From Phycicoccus sp. M110.8 (GTDB taxonomy: Bacteria > Actinomycetota > Actinomycetes > Actinomycetales > Dermatophilaceae), in the NCBI RefSeq assembly GCF_032464895.1, contig NZ_JAWDIC010000001.1, forward strand, positions 248,001-312,000: a stretch of 64,000 nucleotides of DNA, in the 5' to 3' direction. A program made the position numbers and the translations under genes. Below, one piece after another: positions 30,096 through 38,337 of the stretch. The first letter of the stretch is position 1; each line of letters opens with the position of its first letter. The notes beneath the pieces are model-generated. The model made no database searches. It was not told where the DNA came from and worked only from the letters and a program-made list of their open reading frames with translations.

Positions 30096-31538
30096 ATGTC
30101 GATCGCGACCACCGACCAGACCCGCGGTGACGCGGACACGACGACCGCGCGACGCACCGCCCCGCTGGCGCACGCCCGCAGCCAGCACCTGCGACCCGTG
30201 CCGGACGTCCGGACCACCGAGTTCGCCCCCCTCGGCGAGACGGGCGCCCTCCCCGCCGTCGTGTCCGAGCGGCTGCTGGTACCGACGCTGACCGGCGTCG
30301 TCGACTACGCGAACTTCGACCACGCGGCGTCCACCCCGGCCCTGGTCGGCGTCAAGCAGGCCGTCGACACCGCGCTGCGGACCTACTCCTCGGTCCACCG
30401 GGGCAACGGCTGGGCCTCGCGCGTGACGTCGTCGTGGTACGAGCAGGCGCGCGCCGAGGTCGCGGCCTTCGTGGGTGCGCGCGAGGGCGACGAGGTCGTC
30501 TTCACCCGTAACAGCACCGACTCGTTCAACCTGCTCGCGCGCTGCCTGCCCCGCGACACGGCAGTGTTCGTCTTCGAGTCCGAGCACCACGCGGCGCTGC
30601 TGCCGTGGTCCGCCCGACGCACCCACCGCCTGCCCGTGCCCGGGAGCGCGGCCGACGCCGCCGTCCTGCTGCGCACCGCCCTGCGCGAGCACCCCGCCCG
30701 GCACCGGCTCGTCGTCCTGGCGGGCGCCTCCAACGTCACCGGTGAGGTCTGGCCCGTCGCCGAGCTCGCGCGGATCGCCCGCCGGGGCGGCGCGCGGGTC
30801 GTCCTCGACGCGGCCCAGTACGCCCCGCACCGGGCGGTCGACCTCGCGGCGCTCGACGTCGACTGGGTCGTGCTGTCGGGGCACAAGCTGTACGCGCCGT
30901 TCGGCACGGGCGTCCTGGCGGGCCGCTCGGACTGGCTGGACGCCGCCGCTCCCTACCTCGCCGGCGGCGGCGCCACCAAGGCCGTCACCGACCGCGGTGT
31001 CGTCTGGCAGCGGGGCGCCGCCCGGCACGAGGCGGGCAGCCCCAACGTCATCGGCGCCATCGCCCTCGCCGCGGCATGCTCGGCCCTGCGCGCCCACCGT
31101 GACGCCGTCGAGGCGCACGAGCGCGCCCTCGGCCGTCGGCTGCTCGAGGGCCTGGCCGCGATCGAGGGCGTGCAGGCGTACTCGATCTTCGGTCCCGACC
31201 ACGACCGGGTGGCCGTCGCGACGTTCACCGTCGACGGGCTCGACTCCTCGCTGGTGTCCACGGCACTGTCGGCCGAGCACGGCATCGGGGTGCGCGACGG
31301 CAAGTTCTGCGCGCACCTGTGCGTCGACGCGCTGCTCGACGACGTGGACGAGGAGGCGCCGACGACCGCGGTGCGGGCGAGCGTCGGCCTGGCGACCACG
31401 GCCGAGCACGTCGAGCGGCTGCTGTCGGCGGTCGCCGAGCTCGCTGCCGACGGTCCGGCCGCCGAGTACGTGCACGGCCCGTCGGGTTGGGCCCCGGTCG
31501 TGGACCCGCGCGCCCTCGACGTCGCCCGCCCCTGGTAG
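30096..31538 (+). CDS. Class V aminotransferase / cysteine-desulfurase-like PLP enzyme
   Basis: A 480-residue fold-type I PLP enzyme of the class V group. The PLP lysine is in VLSGHKLYAPFGTGVL near residue 265, the cofactor Asp in RVVLDAAQYAPHRAVD, and the N-terminal substrate loop in YANFDHAASTPA. A roughly 70-residue N-terminal extension precedes the fold. The conserved active-site cysteine loop of cysteine desulfurases (typically SSGSACTS) is not obvious; KFCAHLC occupies the equivalent part. The SAM-IV riboswitch upstream ties it to sulphur or methionine metabolism. Candidate activities are cysteine desulfurase, cysteine lyase or another sulphur-transfer reaction; I cannot choose. The gene stands alone and is followed by terminators. 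Confidence 0.8.
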   Translation: MSIATTDQTRGDADTTTARRTAPLAHARSQHLRPVPDVRTTEFAPLGETGALPAVVSERLLVPTLTGVVDYANFDHAASTPALVGVKQAVDTALRTYSSVHRGNGWASRVTSSWYEQARAEVAAFVGAREGDEVVFTRNSTDSFNLLARCLPRDTAVFVFESEHHAALLPWSARRTHRLPVPGSAADAAVLLRTALREHPARHRLVVLAGASNVTGEVWPVAELARIARRGGARVVLDAAQYAPHRAVDLAALDVDWVVLSGHKLYAPFGTGVLAGRSDWLDAAAPYLAGGGATKAVTDRGVVWQRGAARHEAGSPNVIGAIALAAACSALRAHRDAVEAHERALGRRLLEGLAAIEGVQAYSIFGPDHDRVAVATFTVDGLDSSLVSTALSAEHGIGVRDGKFCAHLCVDALLDDVDEEAPTTAVRASVGLATTAEHVERLLSAVAELAADGPAAEYVHGPSGWAPVVDPRALDVARPW

Positions 31539-31563
31539 CCGGTCAGCCGGCACCGCCGCACCG

Positions 31564-31580
31564 TGCCGGGCCACCCGGCA
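31564..31580 (+). terminator. Short hairpin after the class V aminotransferase
   Basis: TGCCGGG (31564-31570) pairs with CCCGGCA (31574-31580) around a CCA loop, 26 bp after the stop codon. Confidence 0.6.
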
Positions 31581-31593
31581 CACCCGCCTCCAC

Positions 31594-31664
31594 CGCAAAA
31601 CGGCGGTTGCCCGGCTTCCCGCGGGTTGTTGTCCCGCGGGTTGCCGAGCAACCGCCGTTGTGCG
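31594..31664. terminator. Large nested inverted repeat, likely bidirectional terminator
   Basis: Arms at 31594-31610 and 31648-31664 match in 16 of 17 positions (core AACGGCGGTTGC with GCAACCGCCGTT) and the pairing continues a few bases inward. The interior holds two copies of the self-complementary octamer CCCGCGGG (31618-31625 and 31633-31640) separated by TTGTTGT. It lies between the convergent aminotransferase and rnj genes and can end transcription on both strands. Confidence 0.65.
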
Positions 31665-31681
31665 TGGGTATTCCGGGTGCT

Positions 31682-31709
31682 GCCGGGCCGCGCGCGAGCG
31701 GGGCCCGGC
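31682..31709 (-). terminator. Hairpin just after rnj
   Basis: GCCGGGCC (31682-31689) pairs with GGCCCGGC (31702-31709), 12-nt loop, 5 bp beyond the rnj stop on the minus strand. Confidence 0.65.
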
Positions 31710-31714
31710 GTGGG

Positions 31715-33400
31715 TCAGGCCTGGATGACGACGGGGATGATCATCGGGCGACGGCGGATCTTGCCACCGACCCAGCTGCCGACCGCCCGGCGCATGACCT
31801 GCTCGAGCTGGTAGGACTCGGTGACGCCCTTGCCGGTCGCCTCTGCCAGCGCCTGCTCGATCTTGGGCCGCACCTGGTTGAAGATCTCGTCGTCCTCGGC
31901 GAAGCCGCGGGCCTGGATCTCGGGGCCGGCCGCGATCTTCCCGGTGGCGGCGTCCATGACGACGATGACCGAGATGAAGCCCTCGTCGCGCAGGATGCGC
32001 CGGTCCTTGAGCAGCGCCTCGTCGAACTCGCCCACCGACGACCCGTCGACATAGGTGTAGCCGCACGGGACGGCGCCGACGATCCGGGCCCGGCCGTCGA
32101 CGAGGTCGACGACCACGCCGTCCTCGGCCACGACGATGTTGTCGCGGTCGACTCCGGTCTGCTCGGCGAGGGCGGCGTTGGCCACGAGGTGGCGCCACTC
32201 GCCGTGCACCGGCATGACGTTGCGGGGCTTGACGATGTTGTAGCAGTAGAGCAGCTCGCCGGCGCTGGCGTGGCCCGAGACGTGCACCTTGGCGTTGCCC
32301 TTGTGCACGACGTTCGCGCCCAGGCGCATGAGGCCGTTGATGACGCGGTAGACGGCGTTCTCGTTGCCGGGGATGAGCGACGACGCGAGCAGCACGGTGT
32401 CGCCCTCGCCGACGTCGATCCGGTGGTCGCGGTTGGCCATGCGGGACAGCGCCGCCATGGGCTCGCCCTGCGACCCGGTGCAGATGAGGACCACCCGGTC
32501 GTCGGGCAGGTCGTCGAGCTTCTTGACGTCGACGAGCACGTTGTCGGGGACGTGCAGGTAGCCGAGGTCCGCGGCGATGCCCATGTTGCGGATCATCGAC
32601 CGCCCGACCATCGCGACCTTGCGCCCGGACTTCTCCGCGGCGTCGAGGACCTGCTGGACCCGGTGCACGTGCGAGGAGAAGCAGGCGACGATGATGCGGC
32701 GCTCGGCGTGCCGGAAGACCTTGTCGATCGCCGGCGCGATGTCGCGCTCGGGCGTGGTGAACCCGGGCACCTCGGCGTTGGTCGAGTCGGTCATGAACAG
32801 GTCCACGCCCTCCTCCCCCAGCCGGGCGAACGCCCGCAGGTCGGTGAGGCGGCGGTCCAGCGGCAGCTGGTCCATCTTGAAGTCGCCGGTGTGCAGGATC
32901 GTCCCGCCCGGCGTGCGCACGAAGACGGCCAGCGCGTCGGGGATCGAGTGGTTGACGGCCACGAACTCGCAGTCGAAGACGCCGAGCCGCTCGCGCATCC
33001 CCTCCTTGACGCCGAGCGTGTACGGCGTGATCCGGTGCTCCTTGAGCTTGGCCTCGACCAGCGCGAGGGTGAGCATCGAGCCGACCAGCGGGATGTCGGG
33101 CTTGCGCCTGAGCAGGTACGGGACCGCGCCGATGTGGTCCTCGTGACCGTGGGTGAGCACGATCGCCTGGATGTCGTCGAGGCGGTCCTCGATGTACTCG
33201 AAGTCGGGCAGGATCAGGTCGACGCCCGGGTGGTGGTCCTCGGGGAAGAGCACGCCGCAGTCGATGACGAGCAGCTGCCCGGCGTGCTCGATGACGGCCA
33301 TGTTGCGGCCGACCTCGCCGAGGCCGCCGAGGGCGACGATGCGCACGCCGCCGTCGACGAGCGGAGCGGGTGCGGTCAGCTCGGGGTGGGGGTGGCTCAC
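31715..33400 (-). CDS. rnj: Ribonuclease J
   Basis: A 561-residue metallo-beta-lactamase/beta-CASP nuclease, the dual endo- and 5'-3' exoribonuclease of actinobacterial mRNA turnover and rRNA processing. The zinc motif HGHEDHIGA is near residue 80; further metal ligands are in ILHTGDFKMD. The beta-CASP part holds STNAEVPGFT, SSHVHRVQQ, CTGSQGEPMAALSRMA, and the final HVSGHASAGEL and MPVHGEWRHL. Length matches the family (about 555-560). The GTG at 33400 overlaps the dapA stop by 4 bp, so dapA and rnj are one transcription unit, as in Mycobacterium. Confidence 0.96.
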   Translation of the reverse strand: MSHPHPELTAPAPLVDGGVRIVALGGLGEVGRNMAVIEHAGQLLVIDCGVLFPEDHHPGVDLILPDFEYIEDRLDDIQAIVLTHGHEDHIGAVPYLLRRKPDIPLVGSMLTLALVEAKLKEHRITPYTLGVKEGMRERLGVFDCEFVAVNHSIPDALAVFVRTPGGTILHTGDFKMDQLPLDRRLTDLRAFARLGEEGVDLFMTDSTNAEVPGFTTPERDIAPAIDKVFRHAERRIIVACFSSHVHRVQQVLDAAEKSGRKVAMVGRSMIRNMGIAADLGYLHVPDNVLVDVKKLDDLPDDRVVLICTGSQGEPMAALSRMANRDHRIDVGEGDTVLLASSLIPGNENAVYRVINGLMRLGANVVHKGNAKVHVSGHASAGELLYCYNIVKPRNVMPVHGEWRHLVANAALAEQTGVDRDNIVVAEDGVVVDLVDGRARIVGAVPCGYTYVDGSSVGEFDEALLKDRRILRDEGFISVIVVMDAATGKIAAGPEIQARGFAEDDEIFNQVRPKIEQALAEATGKGVTESYQLEQVMRRAVGSWVGGKIRRRPMIIPVVIQA

Positions 33401-34287
33401 AGCAGACCCGACTCCTTGAGACCGGCGCGCAGCGCCTCGAGGTGCTCCGGTGGCGACTCGACGAGTGGCAGCCGGACCGTCGCGTGCTCGATCACCCCGA
33501 GCTCGACGAGGGCCGCCTTGGCCATGATCGCGCCCTGCGACGGCGTCATGATCGCCTCCACCGCCGGGATCAGCCGCTCGTGCACCTCGCGCGCAGCGGC
33601 CAGGTCGCCGGCGTCGACGGCGGCCAGCATCGCGGCATACTCACGGCCCGCCACGTGGCCCACGACGCTCACGGTGCCGATCGCCCCGAGCGCCAGCCAC
33701 GGCAGCGTGGTCGCGTCGTCGCCGGAGAAGTAGAGCAGGTCGGTCGCGGCGAGGACCTTGCTCGTCTCGAACGCGTTGCCCTTGGCGTCCTTGACCGCCC
33801 GGATGGTCGGCACCTGCGCCAGCTCGACCAGGGTGGCCGTCGTGAACGGTATGCCGGTGCGGCCGGGGATGTCGTAGAGCATCACCGGGAGCTCGGTGGC
33901 GGCGGCGACAGCCTTGCAGTGGGCGACGAGGCCGGGCTGGGTCGGCTTGTTGTAGTAGGGGCTGACGAGCAGCAGGCCGGTGGCCCCGGCCTCCTGGGCT
34001 CGGTGGGCCATCTCGACGCTGTGGGCGGTGTTGTTCGACCCGACCCCGGCCACCACCTGGGCACGGTCGCCCACGGTCTCGGCGACGAGTCGCACCATGG
34101 CGATGCTCTCGTCCTCGCTCAGGGTGGCCGACTCCCCCGTCGTCCCGTTGACGACGATGCCGTCGTGGCCGGTGTCGAGGAGGTGGGTCGCGAGCCGGCG
34201 CGTGCCCTCCTCGTCGAGGCTGCCGTCCGGGCGCATCGGGCTGACCATGGCCGTCAGGAGGCGGCCGAACGGGCTGTGCGTGCTCAT
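33397..34287 (-). CDS. dapA: 4-hydroxy-tetrahydrodipicolinate synthase
   Basis: A 296-residue class I aldolase-type enzyme condensing pyruvate with aspartate semialdehyde in lysine/diaminopimelate synthesis. The Schiff-base lysine is in AVKDAKGN near residue 170, the catalytic Tyr in [10 protein letters not shown], and the TTGES motif in [15 protein letters not shown]. The ATG at 34287 has TAGCCT 6 nt upstream, so a leaderless transcript is likely. It is divergent from thyA and coupled to rnj by a GTGA overlap. The next pathway gene, dapB, lies at 38.3 kb on the same strand. Confidence 0.96.
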   Translation of the reverse strand: MSTHSPFGRLLTAMVSPMRPDGSLDEEGTRRLATHLLDTGHDGIVVNGTTGESATLSEDESIAMVRLVAETVGDRAQVVAGVGSNNTAHSVEMAHRAQEAGATGLLLVSPYYNKPTQPGLVAHCKAVAAATELPVMLYDIPGRTGIPFTTATLVELAQVPTIRAVKDAKGNAFETSKVLAATDLLYFSGDDATTLPWLALGAIGTVSVVGHVAGREYAAMLAAVDAGDLAAAREVHERLIPAVEAIMTPSQGAIMAKAALVELGVIEHATVRLPLVESPPEHLEALRAGLKESGLL

Positions 34288-34293
34288 GCCTGC

Positions 34294-34420
34294 AGGCTAT
34301 CGCCCCGGGCGGTCCGCTCCCGTCCCGGCGCCGCACCCACGACCCGAGAACGGCGGGAACCCGGCGCCGGCTGGCGCTCCCGCGCCGTTCCCTCGGCCCG
34401 GTACCGCTCCGGGATACCCT
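34294..34420. promoter_or_regulatory. Divergent leaderless promoters of dapA and thyA, with inverted repeat
   Basis: TAGCCT on the minus strand (34294-34299) is 6 nt from the dapA ATG; TACCCT on the plus strand (34415-34420) is 6 nt from the thyA GTG. Between them GAACGGCG (34348-34355) and CGCCGTTC (34383-34390) form an inverted repeat of unknown role. Confidence 0.6.
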
Positions 34421-34426
34421 TCGAGC

Positions 34427-35236
34427 GTGCAGCAGTACCTTGACCTCCTCGACCACGTCCTCACCACCGGGGTGGACAAGTCCGACCGCACGGGCACGGG
34501 CACGCGCTCGGTCTTCGGCTACCAGATGCGGTTCGACCTGGCCGAGGGCTTCCCGGTCCTGACGACCAAGAAGCTGCACCTCAAGTCGATCATCGGCGAG
34601 CTCATCTGGTTCCTGCGCGGCGACTCCAACGTCCGCTGGCTGCAGGAGCGCGGCATCACGATCTGGGACGAGTGGGCCGACGAGAACGGCGACCTCGGAC
34701 CGGTCTACGGCTACCAGTGGCGGTCGTGGCCGACGCCCGACGGCCGGCACGTCGACCAGATCGCCAAGGTCATCGAGTCGATCCGCACCAACCCCGACAG
34801 CCGGCGCCACATCGTCAGCGCCTGGAACGTCGCCGACGTCGACGACATGGCCCTGCCGCCGTGCCACACGATGTTCCAGTTCTACGTCACGCCCGCGACC
34901 GAGGGGCGCCGAGCGCGGCTGTCGTGCCAGCTCTACCAGCGGTCGGCGGACATCTTCCTCGGCGTCCCGTTCAACATCGCGTCGTACGCCCTGCTCACGA
35001 TGGTCGTCGCCCAGCTCACCGACCTCGAGCCGGGCGAGTTCGTGCACACCCTCGGCGACGCCCACCTGTACTCCAACCACTTCGAGCAGGCCCGGCTGCA
35101 GCTGACCCGTGAGCCGCTCCCCCTGCCGACCATGCGGATCACGCCCCACGCCTCGATCGACGACTACGACCTCGGCGACTTCGAGCTCGTCGGGTACGAG
35201 GCGCACCCCTCGATCAAGGCGCCGATCGCCGTATGA
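34427..35236 (+). CDS. thyA: Thymidylate synthase
   Basis: A 269-residue ThyA methylating dUMP with methylene-tetrahydrofolate. Motifs: [12 protein letters not shown] near residue 22, [20 protein letters not shown], the catalytic Cys in [12 protein letters not shown], and the [19 protein letters not shown] dUMP-binding stretch. Length is normal for the short ThyA type (264-270). The start is a GTG placed 6 nt after TACCCT, with no Shine-Dalgarno. The stop overlaps the folA ATG (ATGA), coupling the enzyme that makes dihydrofolate to the one that recycles it. Confidence 0.97.
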   Translation: MQQYLDLLDHVLTTGVDKSDRTGTGTRSVFGYQMRFDLAEGFPVLTTKKLHLKSIIGELIWFLRGDSNVRWLQERGITIWDEWADENGDLGPVYGYQWRSWPTPDGRHVDQIAKVIESIRTNPDSRRHIVSAWNVADVDDMALPPCHTMFQFYVTPATEGRRARLSCQLYQRSADIFLGVPFNIASYALLTMVVAQLTDLEPGEFVHTLGDAHLYSNHFEQARLQLTREPLPLPTMRITPHASIDDYDLGDFELVGYEAHPSIKAPIAV

Positions 35237-35700
35237 CCCAGGTGACGCTCATCGCGGCGGTCGGGCGCAACGGCGTCATCGGCGCCGACAACGACATGCC
35301 CTGGCACCTCCCGGAGGACTTCGCGTTCTTCAAGCGGACGACCATGGGCCACCCGATGGTGATGGGGCGCAAGACGTTCGACTCCATCGGCCGGGTGCTG
35401 CCCGGCCGCCGGACCATCGTCATCACCCGCCAGCCCGACTGGTCGCACGCCGACGTCGAGACCGCCCACTCGCTGAGCGAGGCCCTCGCCCTGGCGGGTC
35501 CCGCCGACGAGGTGTTCGTGTGCGGTGGCGGGCAGGTCTACGCCGAGGCGATGCCGTTCGCGCGCCGGCTGCTCATCACCGAGGTCGACCAGGCCCCCGA
35601 CGGCGACGTCACCTTCCCCACGATCGACCGCGCCGCGTGGCGAGAGGTGAGCCGCGAGCGCCGCGACGGGTTCAGCTGGGTCGCCTACGAGCGCGCCTGA
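35233..35700 (+). CDS. folA: Dihydrofolate reductase
   Basis: A 155-residue DHFR. The N-terminal signature is [20 protein letters not shown], followed by [11 protein letters not shown] for NADPH and the later [14 protein letters not shown]. The catalytic acidic residue is the Asp or Glu of LPEDF. Trimethoprim-type antifolates target this family. It overlaps thyA by 4 bp and is clearly part of a two-gene folate/thymidylate operon. Confidence 0.97.
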   Translation: MTQVTLIAAVGRNGVIGADNDMPWHLPEDFAFFKRTTMGHPMVMGRKTFDSIGRVLPGRRTIVITRQPDWSHADVETAHSLSEALALAGPADEVFVCGGGQVYAEAMPFARRLLITEVDQAPDGDVTFPTIDRAAWREVSRERRDGFSWVAYERA

Positions 35701-35802
35701 ACCCCCTCGCGACGGCTTCCCGAACCTCCCCGCCCCAGCCCGGCAGCGACCGGCTGCGGGCCCCCGGACGCCCGGTCGGGACGTGCTGGGAGGATGGCGA
35801 CC

Positions 35803-36381
35803 ATGGCGCACGACCACCCGCACCCGCCCGGACCCCTCGCCGACGCGAGCGTGCGCACCGCCCGTGAGAGCGACGCACCGGCCGTGGGCCTGGTGCAGGC
35901 GACGGTCTTCCGCGAGGCGTATGCCGGGGTGCTGCCCGGCGACGTCGTGGACGGCTTCGAGCCGCAGGCGTTCGCGAGCGCCTGGCGGCGGTCGCTGGCC
36001 TCGCCACCGGCCGGGGTCTACCGGCTGCTGGTGGCCTGTGCCGGGGAGCAGGTGGTCGGGTTCGCCTCGATCGGTCCGAGCCAGGACCCCGACGCCTCGC
36101 CGGAGACCGGGGAGCTCGGCGTCCTCGGGGTCCACCCCCAGGCCCGGCGCAGCGGCCACGGGTCGCGGCTGCTCAACGCCGCCGTCGACACACTGCGGGG
36201 TGCCGGTGCAGAGGCCCTCTCCACGTGGGTCCTGGCCGACGACGAGGCGACCCGGGCGTTCCTCATGACCGCGGGGCTGCACCCCGACGGCGCGTTCCGC
36301 GACCGGGTCGTGTCCCCCGACGGCACGACCGCGCGCGAGGTCCGACTCGTCGCCGACATCACGGCGCCACCGCCGGCATGA
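35803..36381 (+). CDS. GNAT-family N-acetyltransferase
   Basis: A 192-residue GNAT protein. Strand 4 and the acetyl-CoA loop are seen as ELGVLGVHPQARRSGHGSRLL, followed by the helix NAAVDTLRGAGA and WVLADDEATRAFLMTAGL. The substrate is unknown. ATG at 35803 is preferred because GGGAGG lies 9 bp upstream; the ATG at 35794 touches that site and is unlikely. The stop overlaps the azlC ATG by 4 bp, so it leads a GNAT-azlC-azlD operon. Confidence 0.85.
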   Translation: MAHDHPHPPGPLADASVRTARESDAPAVGLVQATVFREAYAGVLPGDVVDGFEPQAFASAWRRSLASPPAGVYRLLVACAGEQVVGFASIGPSQDPDASPETGELGVLGVHPQARRSGHGSRLLNAAVDTLRGAGAEALSTWVLADDEATRAFLMTAGLHPDGAFRDRVVSPDGTTAREVRLVADITAPPPA

Positions 36382-37112
36382 CCGGCCCGGCGCTCGCGGC
36401 CGGCCGCCGGCGGCAGGTGCTGCGGCAGGCGGCGTCGGTCGCAGTCGCCACCGGCGCCTACGGCGTCAGCTTCGGCGCACTGTCGGTCGCCGCGGGGCTG
36501 AGCACCTGGCAGACGCAGGTGCTCTCGCTGCTCATGTTCACGGGCGGCTCGCAGCTCGCGTTCGTCGGCATCCTGGCGGGCGCGCCCACCGCCGGGCTGA
36601 CCGCGGTGGCGACCGCGGGCCTGCTCGGCATCCGCAACGGCCTCTACGGCCTGCAGGTCTCCCAGCTCCTCGGCGCCCGCGGCCCCCGCCGGCTGCTGGC
36701 CGCCCACCTCACCATCGACGAGTCCACGGCCGTGGGCGTCGGCCAGCCGGAGGCGGCCGCCGGCCGGCTGGGGTTCTGGGCAACCGGCGTCGGGGTCTTC
36801 CTCTGCTGGAACGCCATGACGCTCGTGGGCGCCCTCGTCGGCAAGCAGGTCGGCAACCCCCGCACCTACGGTCTGGACGCCGCAGCGGCCGCGGCCTTCT
36901 GCGCCCTGCTGTGGCCGCGGCTGAAGTCGTGGGACTCCTTCGCGATCGCCGCGCTGGCCGCGCTGGTCTCGGTGCTCGTCGCCCCGCACGCACCGGCGGG
37001 CGTCCCGGTCCTGGTGGCAGCGCTGTGCGCCCTGCTCGCCGGCGTGTGGCGCCGGGCCCACCAGGACCCGCGGCCACCGCACCGCTGGAGCGACGAGGAG
37101 ACGGCGGCGTGA
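36378..37112 (+). CDS. azlC: AzlC-family branched-chain amino acid permease
   Basis: A 244-residue membrane protein with about seven to eight helices. Family features include the N-terminal GAYGVSFGALSVAAGLS, the FTGGSQLAFVG motif and AGLLGIRNGLYGLQVS. AzlC works with the small AzlD partner to export branched-chain amino acids or analogues. The start ATG is within the ATGA overlap with the GNAT gene and the stop within a GTGA overlap with azlD. The C-terminal 20 residues are hydrophilic. Confidence 0.9.
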   Translation: MTGPALAAGRRRQVLRQAASVAVATGAYGVSFGALSVAAGLSTWQTQVLSLLMFTGGSQLAFVGILAGAPTAGLTAVATAGLLGIRNGLYGLQVSQLLGARGPRRLLAAHLTIDESTAVGVGQPEAAAGRLGFWATGVGVFLCWNAMTLVGALVGKQVGNPRTYGLDAAAAAAFCALLWPRLKSWDSFAIAALAALVSVLVAPHAPAGVPVLVAALCALLAGVWRRAHQDPRPPHRWSDEETAA

Positions 37113-37423
37113 GCACGTGGACGGCGGTCCTGCTCGGCTGCGCCCTGGCATACCTGCTCAAGCTCCTGGGGCACGTCGTGCCGGTGCGCTGGCTGGAGGG
37201 TGAGCGGAGCGCTCGCATCACCTCCGCGCTGCCCGTCGCCCTGCTGGCCGCGCTGGTGGCGGTGCAGACCTTCACCCGCCAGGGAGGCGGGCTGACGCTC
37301 GACGCCCGCGCCGTGGCCGTCGCGGTGGCGGTCGTCGCCCTGGTGCTGCGGGCGCCGTTCCTCGTGGTCGTCGTGCTGGCCGCGCTCACCGCAGCCCTGC
37401 TGCGACTGGCCGGTATGGCCTAG
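37109..37423 (+). CDS. azlD: AzlD-family partner of AzlC
   Basis: A 104-residue protein with four hydrophobic segments, beginning MSTWTAVLLGCALAYLLKLL from a GTG. AzlD proteins are small membrane partners of AzlC and the pair forms the exporter. The overlap with azlC (GTGA) supports equimolar expression. It is the last gene of the operon; the REP-like repeats follow 30 bp later. Confidence 0.88.
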   Translation: MSTWTAVLLGCALAYLLKLLGHVVPVRWLEGERSARITSALPVALLAALVAVQTFTRQGGGLTLDARAVAVAVAVVALVLRAPFLVVVVLAALTAALLRLAGMA

Positions 37424-37452
37424 GGCTCCCACCGTCCCCCGGCCGATCGGGG

Positions 37453-37539
37453 CCAGGGCCGCTCGTGGCGGTTGTGTCACGAATCGCCCCGAGGCCCGCC
37501 TCGCCAGGGCCATTCGTGCCGCTTCCGGCACGAGTCGCC
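37453..37539. repeat. Pair of 36-bp REP-like imperfect palindromes
   Basis: Two units (37453-37488 and 37504-37539) both start CCAGGGCC and end TCGCC, and agree at about 26 of 36 positions. Each holds the inverted pair TCGTG...CACGA around a short core. The 15-bp spacer is itself palindromic (CGAGG CCCG CCTCG). It lies between the convergent azlD and VOC genes and may double as a terminator. No transposase or RAYT gene is near. Confidence 0.6.
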
Positions 37540-37579
37540 GCCGGCACCGGCCCGCGCGGACCGACCTCCTAGGCCGTCC

Positions 37580-37948
37580 TCAGCGCCACTCCAGTGCGTC
37601 CTCGACGAACCGGTCGCCAGTCTGCACCGGCACGACGCAGAACAGGAGGTCGCCCGGGTCGGCCATCACGGCATACGACTCGTGCCGCTGCACCACGCGG
37701 GCACCGAGCCCCTCCAGCCGGGCCACCTCCGCCGCCACGTCGTCGGCCTCGATGTCGAGGTGGATGCGCGACGGCCCCTCCTGCAGCCGCTGCGTCTCCA
37801 GGCTGACCGTGCCGATCTCGCCCACCGAGGCGTACTCGCCGTCGGGGCGGGGCCGGACGCCCTGGACGCCGGCCCAGAACTGCAACCCGGCGTCGTAGTG
37901 CTCAGGGGCGTGGTCGATGAGGACGAGACCGATGCGTGAACGGTGCAT
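37580..37948 (-). CDS. VOC-superfamily (glyoxalase/dioxygenase-like) protein
   Basis: A 122-residue single VOC domain made of two beta-alpha-beta-beta-beta modules. It starts MHRSRIGLVLIDHAPE and ends with the DPGDLLFCVVP strand. The metal-ligand positions look partly kept (the His in RIHLDIEADD). Substrate unknown; such proteins include lyases, dioxygenases and binding proteins for antibiotics. The ATG at 37948 has TACGGT 7 nt upstream. The longer frame beyond that ATG has no family similarity. Confidence 0.75.
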   Translation of the reverse strand: MHRSRIGLVLIDHAPEHYDAGLQFWAGVQGVRPRPDGEYASVGEIGTVSLETQRLQEGPSRIHLDIEADDVAAEVARLEGLGARVVQRHESYAVMADPGDLLFCVVPVQTGDRFVEDALEWR

Positions 37949-37955
37949 GGCAGCA

Positions 37956-37961
37956 ACCGTA
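37956..37961 (-). promoter_or_regulatory. Leaderless -10 box of the VOC gene
   Basis: TACGGT on the minus strand, then TGCTGCC and the ATG at 37948 (7-nt spacer). Confidence 0.5.
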
Positions 37962-37989
37962 GGCCGCGACGGCCCCCTCGCGCGCCCCC

Positions 37990-38337
37990 TCAGGGACGAT
38001 GGGCGCGCCAGGCCCGCACGGCCGCCCGGTAGTGCCGCTGCTCCCCCGCCCGGTCCTTGCCGACCCGGCACTGCTCCGCCTGCTCGAGCTCCTGCACCAC
38101 CTGCGGCGCGGCGTTCCCGGCATTCGCCTCGGCCAGCATCCGCGACCCGTCGCGCGCCAGCCGGACCAGCGGCACCATCGCCAGCAGCGCCACGACGGGC
38201 ACGAGGACGACCCCGAGCCCGAGCAGCACCGGCACCAGCCGCCCGTCCCCGATGAGCGCGAAGCCGCGCCAGCCGATCGTCGCGCAGTAGAACGCGAGGA
38301 CGACCAGCAGGACGACCGCGGTGACCTTCTCGCGCAC
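37990..38337 (-). CDS. Small two-helix membrane protein coupled to dapB
   Basis: A 115-residue protein with two N-terminal transmembrane helices (about residues 5-22 and 35-58) and a charged cytoplasmic tail that is probably helical (QVVQELEQAEQCRV onward). Its GTG directly abuts the dapB TGA with no gap, so it is almost certainly translated from the dapB mRNA. I do not recognise a family. A hypothetical protein downstream of dapB is common in this group, but its role is not known to me. Confidence 0.65.
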   Translation of the reverse strand: MREKVTAVVLLVVLAFYCATIGWRGFALIGDGRLVPVLLGLGVVLVPVVALLAMVPLVRLARDGSRMLAEANAGNAAPQVVQELEQAEQCRVGKDRAGEQRHYRAAVRAWRAHRP

